DNA from: an uncultured Bacilli bacterium
GTDB taxonomy: Bacteria; Bacillota_I; Bacilli_A; RF39; UBA660
DNA length: 5,130 nucleotides
Reading direction: 5' to 3'
Assembly: GCA_947626215.1 (NCBI GenBank)
Contig: CANQRJ010000097.1
Location: 1-5,130 of the forward strand
Part shown: positions 1 through 5,057 of the stretch, one piece after another
Layout: each line of letters opens with the position of its first letter
Position numbering within the stretch: the stretch's first letter is position 1
Notes under the pieces: model-generated
What the model saw: the letters and a program-made list of their open reading frames with translations, nothing else
Databases searched by the model: none
What the model was told of the DNA's origin: nothing
Position numbers and translations under genes: made by a program

Positions 1-1664
1 TTTACAGTGATACTTGGTGTTGTTTTATCTACTTTTACGATTGTTGTGACTGAAGTGCTTTCATTAGATGCTTGATCTACTGTTTTAAATTCATACGTTG
101 CATTTGTATTACTACTAAATGTTACACTTCCATTTGTGATTTCTAACCAATTCCCTGTATTTTGTACTCTATAATAGGATTTACTAATTTCTCCAAATGT
201 ATCTGTTGGAGTTACTGTTACAGTTAAATTGTCTTTCGTCCATGTATTATTCTTTGAATTACTTACCGTGATACTTGGTGTTGTTTTATCTACTCTTACT
301 ATTGTACTTTCAATACTACTTGGATTATTCATTTTATCTGTCACTTTAAATTCATACGTTTCATTTGTATTAGTATTAAATGTTACTGTAGCTTTTCCAT
401 TTTTGTCTGTAATCGTTCCATCTTTAATTTCGGTCCATCCTTCATCATTTTGTTTTTTATAATAGAATTTATCCACTCCACTTATTTCATCAGTTGCATT
501 TATTGTGATTGTTAAATCATCTTTCGTCCATTCTCCTTCACTTGGATTTGTAACTATTATACTAGGTCCTTCAATATCTGCTTTTGTAATTTCATACCCT
601 TCTTCTTTTAAATTATCTAATTGATCTTTGGATTCTATTACAATCTTTTTATTTTCTGTTGAATGATATGTTATGGTTGGACTTTCATTAGTAACAGGCG
701 TCCATCCTTCATCTAGATCAATCGTATTTACTCCATCTTCTATTTTATATTCTTTTAATCCTGATTTTAAATCTTTAAATGTGATGGTTAATAAAGCTCC
801 ATTTTCATCACTTTCTTCTTTTACTTCTATTTCTGGTCCTGTTTGATCTAGCTTACTTGTTTCATAAGTTTCTTCTTGGATATTTCCGACTTCATCTTTA
901 AAATAAACTGGGTAAGTTCCTTCTTTGGTTTCTTCTTTTTCTATCGTTACTTCCTTACTTGGTGTTATAGGTTGATAAGTTACTCCATCAAAACTATATT
1001 CAATAATATTATAATTTTTACTTGTTGCTTTTATAATAAATGTTTCTTTTTCTTTACTATACGTTTCATTCTTACTTTCACTTGTTACTTCAATTGTATT
1101 TTCTAATTTTTCTTCTTCGATTTCACTTGCTATCACACTGATTTTACTTTCATAAGTTGCATGCATTACATCTTCTATGGCAGGAGTATCATAATCCATC
1201 CATAATTTTAAAGTATAGGTTACTTCATCATCTGGTTCTAAACTTCCACTTGTGAGTTTATGAGAATCAATAGCATTATCTATTGTTTTGTTTACTGTTT
1301 CATATTCTGTTATTTTTCTTCCATTACTATCATTTAAACTTAATTTTATATAATCTTCTGGTAAAGATTTTGTATCTATTCCCATTTCTTCTAAGTTCAC
1401 TTGATAATAAGCTAAGGTATTACAGGTATTTTTAATTGTAAAAGTATATCCTTCTTCTTTCATTCCATCTTCATCAGTAACGGGATGAACTTTATCTAAA
1501 GTAATTCCATCCGTTTCTTTTATCATTGTAAGTTCAAAACACTTACTTCCTATTTCATTAAAACTTTTTTGAGTTTCACTTTGCATCCAATAGGCATAGG
1601 ACAAACTTGTTAAAAAAAATGCTAGAAAAAGAATTCCTAATACGAAGACTATTTTTTTCTTCAT
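1..1664 (-). CDS. Large secreted/surface protein with TasA/camelysin-like N-terminal domain and tandem Ig-like repeats (3' end outside window)
   Basis: The frame is open from an ATG at 1664 to base 1 with no stop, so 554 complete codons are visible and the C-terminus is missing. A strong Shine-Dalgarno (AAAGGTGG, 1669-1676) lies 4 nt before the ATG. Residues 2-4 are Lys, 5-21 form a hydrophobic segment, and S22-Y23-A24 fits signal peptidase I, so export is likely. Residues about 27-180 look like a beta-sandwich with two cysteines (C42, C81; the only ones seen, a possible disulphide) and an LKLWMD stretch near W155. I recall similar N-termini in TasA/camelysin-like proteins of Firmicutes and uncultured Mollicutes-like bacteria, but cannot verify it here. 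Acidic Ig-like modules follow at about 188-272, 273-362, 363-458 and 459-545, and another begins at 546. The last ones share DxxxPSIxV, WTKDxLTxT and TYEFK signatures. A cell-surface adhesin or matrix role is inferred. The C-terminal anchor (sortase motif or membrane segment) cannot be seen. Confidence 0.88.
   Translation of the reverse strand, partial: MKKKIVFVLGILFLAFFLTSLSYAYWMQSETQKSFNEIGSKCFELTMIKETDGITLDKVHPVTDEDGMKEEGYTFTIKNTCNTLAYYQVNLEEMGIDTKSLPEDYIKLSLNDSNGRKITEYETVNKTIDNAIDSHKLTSGSLEPDDEVTYTLKLWMDYDTPAIEDVMHATYESKISVIASEIEEEKLENTIEVTSESKNETYSKEKETFIIKATSKNYNIIEYSFDGVTYQPITPSKEVTIEKEETKEGTYPVYFKDEVGNIQEETYETSKLDQTGPEIEVKEESDENGALLTITFKDLKSGLKEYKIEDGVNTIDLDEGWTPVTNESPTITYHSTENKKIVIESKDQLDNLKEEGYEITKADIEGPSIIVTNPSEGEWTKDDLTITINATDEISGVDKFYYKKQNDEGWTEIKDGTITDKNGKATVTFNTNTNETYEFKVTDKMNNPSSIESTIVRVDKTTPSITVSNSKNNTWTKDNLTVTVTPTDTFGEISKSYYRVQNTGNWLEITNGSVTFSSNTNATYEFKTVDQASNESTSVTTIVKVDKTTPSITV
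30..290 (-). repeat. Ig-like repeat unit, 87 codons (residues 459-545)
   Basis: This 261-nt coding unit begins at D459 (DKTTPSITV) and ends just before the next DKTTPSITV at residue 546. A 27-bp stretch at 7-33 is identical to 268-294, exactly 261 nt apart, and the TYEFK-coding stretch also recurs at the same spacing (about 86-99 and 347-360). The regular period with scattered differences fits recent duplication of a surface-protein module. How many further copies lie beyond the left edge is unknown. Confidence 0.85.
291..578 (-). repeat. Diverged Ig-like repeat unit, 96 codons (residues 363-458)
   Basis: This module starts at D363 (DIEGPSIIV) and aligns with the 87-codon unit that follows it. 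Shared positions are PSIxV, WTKDxLTxTxxxTD, a YY pair, W..I.(N/D)G, and NTNxTYEFKVxD. It is 9 codons longer, with the extra residues mainly in the loops before and after the WTEI segment (ENG/DKNGKA region). It is clearly the same fold family but an older copy than the 87-codon unit. Confidence 0.75.
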
Positions 1665-1696
1665 TCTACCACCTTTATTCTATTGTGTTCTGTTTT

Positions 1697-1724
1697 ATTA
1701 TAGCACAAATTTGAGATATTTCAT
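1697..1724 (-). promoter_or_regulatory. Promoter for the surface-protein gene
   Basis: On the minus strand a perfect TATAAT (1697-1702) is preceded by TG plus one base, giving an extended -10. A weak -35 (ATGAAA, 1719-1724) sits 16 nt upstream. Transcription would begin near 1690, leaving about 26 nt of leader that includes the AAAGGTGG ribosome site. It lies between the tsaD terminator and the ATG at 1664, so the surface gene is probably transcribed on its own. No operator or riboswitch-like structure is evident in this short leader. Confidence 0.7.
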
Positions 1725-1751
1725 TTATTAATTTGAAATTTTATTTTTGGC

Positions 1752-1796
1752 AAAAAAAATAATGCAATATTTCATTTTAAACATTGCATTATTTTT
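1752..1796 (-). terminator. Rho-independent terminator of the tsaB-rimI-tsaD operon
   Basis: The arms 1755-1768 and 1783-1796 are perfectly complementary over 14 bp (core AATGCAAT/ATTGCATT) around a 14-nt loop. On the minus strand the hairpin runs into eight consecutive T residues (1752-1759). The tsaD stop codon (1789-1791) lies inside the upstream arm. The plus-strand side is also T-rich, so the hairpin could work both ways, though no plus-strand gene needs it. Confidence 0.85.
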
Positions 1797-2817
1797 CTTT
1801 TTCAATATATGTTTTTATGTTTTCACTACTTTTGGCATTAAGATCAAAAGAAGAAAATTTTTGAGCTTTATATAAAGGGTATGCAGCACATCCGATCATC
1901 GCAGCATTGTCTGTACAATATAAAATGTTTGGTACATGAAAATGAACTCCATATTTTTGAGAAAGTTTTTCCATTTCACTTCTTAAATATTTATTCGCCG
2001 AAACACCACCGGCTAGAATCATATTTTTAATACCTGTATTTTTCATGGCTTTTTCTACTTTTCTTACCAACTCATCTACGGCTACAATTTGAAAAGATTT
2101 GGCGAGGTCATTTATTCTTATTTCATTTTTTCTTTGACGTTCATTATGAACTAAATTAATTATATAACTTTTAAGACCACTAAAGGAAAAGTTATAAGTA
2201 TCATCTTGCATTGGATGAGGAAGTTCATAAGCATCTTCTCCTAATAAAGAAGATTTTTCAATCTGCGGTCCACCAGGATATGGCATTCCAAGAACTCTTG
2301 CGACTTTATCGTAGACCTCTCCTATGGAGTCATCAATGGTACTTCCTAATAATTCCATTTCGGTCTCGCTTTTTAAAATAAGTAAATCCGTATGCCCTCC
2401 ACTTACAATTAAAGCAAGGGTTGGAAATGTAATTTCACTTTCAATATTATTGGCATAAATATGACCCATGGTATGATTCACGGCAATAAGAGGTTTATGA
2501 TAAACTAAGGCAAGTGTTTTGGCACATTCTACACCCACTAATAAACTTCCTAAAAGTCCAGGTGCATAAGTGACCGCGATGGCAGATACATCACTTACTT
2601 TCATATTGGCTTTTCTTAATGTTTCATCTAATACCATTGTAATATTTTCCGTATGCATCCGGCTTGCAATTTCAGGTACCACTCCTCCAAAATTAGCATG
2701 TGTATCCATTTGAGTAAGCACCGTTAATGAAAGGACTTCATGACCATTTTTTACAATAGCCATCGATGTTTCATCACAAGAAGTTTCAATGGCTAATATC
2801 AATACATCATTCACCAA
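1789..2817 (-). CDS. tsaD: tRNA N6-adenosine threonylcarbamoyltransferase TsaD
   Basis: TsaD transfers threonylcarbamoyl from threonylcarbamoyl-AMP to A37 of ANN-decoding tRNAs, acting in the cytoplasm with TsaB and TsaE to make t6A. The 342 residues match the family's usual length. Visible motifs are ETSCDET (11-17), the metal-binding HTMGH with H115 and H119, SGGHTDL (139-145), the nucleotide-binding region GEVYDKVARVLG with PYPGGP (166-184), SFSGLKS (211-217), GGVSAN (270-275) and CTDNAAMIG (301-309), where D303 is the expected third metal ligand. All key residues are present, so the enzyme should be active. The start is not ATG: TTG at 2817 or GTG at 2814, both after an AAAGGGTGAT ribosome site, so the N-terminus is uncertain by one residue. 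The gene overlaps the end of rimI by 11 nt, implying translational coupling. Confidence 0.97.
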   Translation of the reverse strand: MVNDVLILAIETSCDETSMAIVKNGHEVLSLTVLTQMDTHANFGGVVPEIASRMHTENITMVLDETLRKANMKVSDVSAIAVTYAPGLLGSLLVGVECAKTLALVYHKPLIAVNHTMGHIYANNIESEITFPTLALIVSGGHTDLLILKSETEMELLGSTIDDSIGEVYDKVARVLGMPYPGGPQIEKSSLLGEDAYELPHPMQDDTYNFSFSGLKSYIINLVHNERQRKNEIRINDLAKSFQIVAVDELVRKVEKAMKNTGIKNMILAGGVSANKYLRSEMEKLSQKYGVHFHVPNILYCTDNAAMIGCAAYPLYKAQKFSSFDLNAKSSENIKTYIEKEK

Positions 2818-3235
2818 ACATCACCCTTTCCATTACATAGGCATCTTCTTCTCCATAATATTTTTCTCTCGTATGAATCTTTTCAAAGCCAAAGTTTTCG
2901 TAAAGGTGAATGGCGGCTTCATTATGTACCGAAACTTCCAAATAAATTTTATCTTCTGGTTTTAAATTTGTAATCATATAATCCATTAAATTCGTGGCAA
3001 TATGCTTTCTTCTATGTTTCGGATCTACGATTAAATCTAATAAATCTACCGAATCCATCACTTTTACATAACTTATAAAACCTAAGATTTTCTTTTTATC
3101 TTCATATACAAAGATTTTAAAATAAGGCTCTTTTATCATTTTTTCTAGTTCATAAGTTTTTTTAAAATTTTCATGTAATAAAATGCCTAGTTCATAAATT
3201 CTTTCGATATCTTGTTCCTTCATTTCTCGAATCAT
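2807..3235 (-). CDS. rimI: Ribosomal-protein-alanine N-acetyltransferase RimI-like (GNAT)
   Basis: This 142-residue single-domain GNAT resembles RimI, which acetylates the N-terminal alanine of ribosomal protein S18 and some other proteins using acetyl-CoA. Strand beta-4 (LLDLIVDP, 65-72) leads into the acetyl-CoA loop R75-R-K-H-I-A80. The C-terminal half has LEVSVHNEAAIHLYENFGF (99-117) and KYYGEEDAYVM, typical of RimI. E100 and Y112 align with E103 and Y115 of the E. coli enzyme, the proposed general base and acid. The unusual point is H78 where the Q/RxxGxG/A motif normally has Gly. The ATG overlaps the tsaB stop as ATGA, with a GAGGTGG ribosome site just upstream. Its position between tsaB and tsaD matches the B. 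subtilis order. The true substrate is inferred from family and context only. Confidence 0.88.
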   Translation of the reverse strand: MIREMKEQDIERIYELGILLHENFKKTYELEKMIKEPYFKIFVYEDKKKILGFISYVKVMDSVDLLDLIVDPKHRRKHIATNLMDYMITNLKPEDKIYLEVSVHNEAAIHLYENFGFEKIHTREKYYGEEDAYVMERVMFGE

Positions 3236-3789
3236 TTTTCCACCTCAATCTTTTTTACATAAAAAGGATTCACTTGATGAGGATTCATGGTTTCTTTTTT
3301 ATGCGCTTCTTGAATTAAAGTTTCATAATTTATTTCTAAGTTCTCTAAAACCTTATTAATTTGCTTTAATTCGGCAAATTCATCCTTTGATAGATAAAGA
3401 TACTTGGTAATCTTTTTCTCGTCTAATTTTCCAATAAAATAGCCATTTTTTTCTGGTATTGATAGATAAACATTTTTTTCTTCTATTGGAAGAAAACATT
3501 CTAAACTTGTTAACCCTCTGATAGGAATATTTAAGGAATAAGAAAGCGTTTTAGCAATCGTAACACCAAGTCTTACTCCCGTAAAAGAACCAGGACCTGT
3601 TACGACAACAAGATCGGATAAATCTTCTACTTTCAAATGATTTTCTTCTAGAAATTCTTTTAAAGACGGGATTAAAATCATACTATGATCCATAGGACTT
3701 AATATTTCTTTTTTCTTCCATAATTTTTCATCTTTATATAATGCAAAAACAATGACACTTCTATGTGTATCTAAATATAATGATACCAT
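3232..3789 (-). CDS. tsaB: tRNA threonylcarbamoyladenosine biosynthesis protein TsaB (short form)
   Basis: TsaB is the non-catalytic ASKHA-fold partner that dimerises with TsaD and helps assemble the t6A complex with TsaE. The 185-residue product has the diagnostic VVVTGPGSFTGVRLG (61-75) followed by AKTLSYSLNIPIRGLTSLE, and ends in VNPFYVKK, matching the family's C-terminal PxYxR-like motif. It is shorter than the roughly 230 residues of E. coli or B. subtilis TsaB. The loss is in the second lobe, where the usual IDARR-type motif is replaced by SIPEKNGYFIG (110-120). I chose the ATG at 3789 over an in-frame GTG at 3795, because GAGG sits 7 nt before the ATG but overlaps the GTG region. The product then starts MVSLYLDT, like other TsaB proteins. 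The gene is the first of the tsaB-rimI-tsaD transcript and its TGA stop overlaps the rimI start. Confidence 0.92.
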   Translation of the reverse strand: MVSLYLDTHRSVIVFALYKDEKLWKKKEILSPMDHSMILIPSLKEFLEENHLKVEDLSDLVVVTGPGSFTGVRLGVTIAKTLSYSLNIPIRGLTSLECFLPIEEKNVYLSIPEKNGYFIGKLDEKKITKYLYLSKDEFAELKQINKVLENLEINYETLIQEAHKKETMNPHQVNPFYVKKIEVEK

Positions 3790-3794
3790 TTTCA

Positions 3795-3800
3795 CACCTC
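3795..3800 (-). promoter_or_regulatory. Shine-Dalgarno site that decides the tsaB start
   Basis: The minus strand reads GAGGTG here. Its GAGG core is 7 nt from the ATG at 3789. It abuts the alternative GTG at 3795, whose first base is part of the site, so that GTG cannot be served by it. Confidence 0.75.
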
Positions 3801-3813
3801 ATTTACTTTGTAT

Positions 3814-3842
3814 AGTATAGTGGTTAAAAAGATTTTTGTCAA
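3814..3842 (-). promoter_or_regulatory. Near-consensus promoter for tsaB-rimI-tsaD
   Basis: On the minus strand a perfect -35 TTGACA (3837-3842) is followed after exactly 17 nt by TATACT (3814-3819), one base from the consensus -10. Transcription would start near 3807, giving a leader of about 18 nt that contains the tsaB ribosome site. The promoter lies immediately after the tsaE terminator, so tsaB-rimI-tsaD can be transcribed separately from tsaE. No operator is evident. Confidence 0.85.
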
Positions 3843-3869
3843 ATAAAAATCCTTTAAAATTAAAGGACT
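3841..3869 (-). terminator. Rho-independent terminator after tsaE
   Basis: On the minus strand AGTCCTTT (3862-3869) can pair with AAAGGATT (3848-3855), 8 bp with one G-T wobble and a 6-nt loop. It is followed by TTTTTATTT (3841-3849, overlapping the arm by two bases). The tsaE stop codon (3860-3862) lies in the loop and stem, and the T-tract runs directly into the -35 of the tsaB promoter. The short stem suggests termination may be only partial. Confidence 0.65.
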
Positions 3870-4312
3870 GAACTACATAAATCTTCATACATTTTACCAT
3901 GTGGTTTGAAGACTAATACTCTTGTATCTTCATCAATAAACTTAAATTCAATATCTAATCTTTCTTCAGGAAGATCTTCTTTTATTAAATCTGCCCATTC
4001 AATGATGGTAATTCCACCTTTTTCAAAATAATCTTCAATTCCGATGGTATCTTTCTTTTCTTCTAAACGATAAACATCCATGTGATATAAAGGAAGTTCT
4101 CCATCTAAATATTCTTTTACAATATTAAATGTTGGAGAAGTAATGGTTTCTGTGATTCCTAATGCTTGAGCAAAACCTTTTACAAAAACAGTTTTTCCCG
4201 TTCCTAGTTCTCCATCTAGACAAATGACCATATTGGGAAATTTTTCGCTTTCAATATTCTGCGCTAATTCAAGGGTATCTGTTTCACTCCTTGATGTAAA
4301 TTTAAAATCCAT
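3860..4312 (-). CDS. tsaE: tRNA threonylcarbamoyladenosine biosynthesis ATPase TsaE
   Basis: TsaE is the P-loop ATPase that binds the TsaB-TsaD dimer and resets it during t6A synthesis. From the ATG at 4312 the product is 150 residues, normal for the family. Walker A is GELGTGKT (34-41, with K40 and T41). It is followed by VFVKGFAQALG, the SPTFNIV switch (59-65), the LYHMDVYRL segment with D79, and the conserved IIEWAD (103-108). All nucleotide-site residues expected are present. An in-frame GTG at 4321 would add three residues, but AGGTGA (4318-4323) covers that GTG and is well spaced for the ATG, so ATG is preferred. The gene follows the GNAT gene after a gap of about 74 nt with no convincing promoter, so it may be co-transcribed with it. 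Its own terminator and the next promoter separate it from tsaB. Confidence 0.95.
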   Translation of the reverse strand: MDFKFTSRSETDTLELAQNIESEKFPNMVICLDGELGTGKTVFVKGFAQALGITETITSPTFNIVKEYLDGELPLYHMDVYRLEEKKDTIGIEDYFEKGGITIIEWADLIKEDLPEERLDIEFKFIDEDTRVLVFKPHGKMYEDLCSSVL

Positions 4313-4317
4313 ATCTC

Positions 4318-4323
4318 TCACCT
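4318..4323 (-). promoter_or_regulatory. Shine-Dalgarno site that decides the tsaE start
   Basis: The minus strand reads AGGTGA, with the AGG core 8 nt before the ATG at 4312. The alternative GTG at 4321 lies inside this site, so it is unlikely to be the initiation codon. Confidence 0.7.
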
Positions 4324-4386
4324 AGATTTAGTTTAACACAGGCCCTATTCACTATGCAACTTTTAATCATGAAAAGAGACACTTCT

Positions 4387-4845
4387 TTACATTGAATTTC
4401 GATTTTGAAAAAATTGTTCTTTTTCTTGATAATAATGAAATAAATCTTCACTTGTAAATCCATTTTCAATCGCGATGGTTTTAGAGATTGGATTCATAGG
4501 TGTAATTAAAAGTTTTTGAGTGTCCGTATTCATAAAAAGATAAGGAATCAGTTTTTTTAAAAGACTTGAAATTTTATGTTTTCCACGATGAAGAGAATCA
4601 ATCGCAAACATAAGCTCTTTTACCCTTTCTTCTTTCGTAGATGCGATAAGAAGAAAGCCAATAAACTCATCTTGTTCTTTAATAAAGAAGGCATTTTTCC
4701 TTCCAATATATAAAGATAAATCTTTTAGATATTCTGTAATAGTCTCGTCATGATTTAAGTATTTTAAATAATCTCGAATCTCTTTTGTACTACGATATAA
4801 ACTAACAAGTTCAAACGTTTTTAATTTTATATTCATAAAAATCAC
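4387..4845 (-). CDS. Uncharacterised GNAT-fold acetyltransferase-like protein
   Basis: This 152-residue protein has the layout of a small GNAT. A helical N-terminal half is followed by FFIKEQDEFIGFLLIAS (beta-2/beta-3, about 53-69), ELMFAIDSLHRGKHKISSLLKKLI (77-100, beta-4, acetyl-CoA loop and helix alpha-3), and KLLITPMNPISKTIAIENGF (111-130, beta-5 and alpha-4). The loop reads R87-G-K-H-K-I92, with His where the Q/RxxGxG/A motif has its first Gly. The last position is Ile, so acetyl-CoA binding is not assured. No specific substrate is recognisable. The start is uncertain: GTG at 4845 has AGGA (4851-4854) 5 nt upstream, but ATG at 4836 fits better if the promoter just upstream is real. The gene lies between the rRNA operon and tsaE and may share a transcript with tsaE. 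A role in translation is only suggested by position. Confidence 0.7.
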   Translation of the reverse strand: MIFMNIKLKTFELVSLYRSTKEIRDYLKYLNHDETITEYLKDLSLYIGRKNAFFIKEQDEFIGFLLIASTKEERVKELMFAIDSLHRGKHKISSLLKKLIPYLFMNTDTQKLLITPMNPISKTIAIENGFTSEDLFHYYQEKEQFFQNRNSM

Positions 4846-4860
4846 TTATTTCCTAAAAAT

Positions 4861-4869
4861 ATCATATCA
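4861..4869 (-). promoter_or_regulatory. Possible extended -10 promoter for the GNAT gene (and tsaE)
   Basis: The minus strand reads TGATATGAT: TG, one base, then TATGAT, one mismatch from the consensus. No good -35 is found at 16-18 nt; GTAAAA at 16 nt is poor. Transcription would start near 4854, right at the AGGA ribosome site for the GTG at 4845, which fits better with initiation at the ATG at 4836. It is the only promoter candidate between the 5S terminator and this gene. Confidence 0.45.
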
Positions 4870-4890
4870 CAATTTACCTATTTTTTACGC

Positions 4891-4917
4891 AAAAAAAAAC
4901 AGGCAACTTCCTATTTT
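4891..4917 (-). terminator. Terminator of the rRNA operon, overlapping the 5S 3' end
   Basis: On the minus strand AAAATAGG (4910-4917) pairs with CCTGTTTT (4896-4903), including one T-G wobble, around a 6-nt loop. It is followed by a run of T that together with the stem spans nine bases (4891-4899). The arms use bases that also belong to the 5S RNA, including its closing helix, so this hairpin and the mature 5S fold exclude each other. Confidence 0.65.
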
Positions 4918-5003
4918 CGCTTATCACTATCGTCGGCGTTCTAGTGCTTAACTTCTCTGTTCGGGATGGGAAGAGGTGTATCCACTAGGCTATCGTCACC
5001 TAT
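4899..5003 (-). rRNA. rrf: 5S ribosomal RNA
   Basis: The minus strand carries the conserved 5S core CCCATCCCGAACAGAGAAG followed by TTAAGC and CGCCGA. The closing helix I pairs AGGTGAC (4995-5001) with GTTGCCT (4901-4907), extendable by two pairs on the outside. Helix II pairs CTAGTG with CACTAG perfectly. The ends are set from helix I, giving about 101-105 nt, short compared with about 116-120 nt in most Firmicutes and in the range known for Mollicutes. The shortening is in the helix IV region, where only about ten bases separate GATAGT from AAAATAGG and no clear stem forms. It lies downstream of the 23S gene, as in normal rrn operons. Confidence 0.93.
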
Positions 5004-5057
5004 AAAGGATTTTGTCCTTTAAAAACAAGATAATGTATTTCTCATAACAAATTAAAT
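5004..5057 (-). other. 23S-5S spacer with a processing-type hairpin
   Basis: This short AT-rich spacer holds no tRNA. Next to the 5S start, TAAAGGA (5003-5009) and TCCTTTA (5015-5021) form a 7-bp stem with a 5-nt loop. The position suggests a structure for trimming the 5' end of pre-5S RNA, which is inference. It is not followed by a T-run on the minus strand, so it is not a terminator. Confidence 0.55.

Noticed and set aside
229..462. Plus-strand open frame of 77 codons
   Set aside because: It lies wholly antisense to the long surface-protein frame, has a low-complexity hydrophobic translation caused by reading the repeat coding strand backwards, and lacks a ribosome site.
1..578. CRISPR-like array
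   Set aside because: The repeats are in-frame coding modules of 261-288 nt, with no short identical repeats and unique spacers.
876..1106. Plus-strand open frame of 76 codons, rich in Phe
   Set aside because: It is antisense to the surface-protein gene; the Phe/Ile/Tyr-rich product reflects GAA/AAA-rich sense codons, not a real gene.
3790..3795. GTG at 3795 as the tsaB start
   Set aside because: The ribosome site abuts it, while the ATG at 3789 has ideal spacing and gives the normal family N-terminus.
4313..4321. GTG at 4321 as the tsaE start
   Set aside because: It lies within the AGGTGA site that serves the ATG at 4312.
4324..4386. Promoter or terminator between the GNAT gene and tsaE
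   Set aside because: The best -10 (TGTTAAACT) would start transcription at the ribosome site and has a poor -35. The AAAGA/TCTTT hairpin has only 5 bp and no T-run.
5004..5057. tRNA gene in the rRNA spacer
   Set aside because: The spacer is only 54 nt and AT-rich, with no cloverleaf or T-loop consensus.
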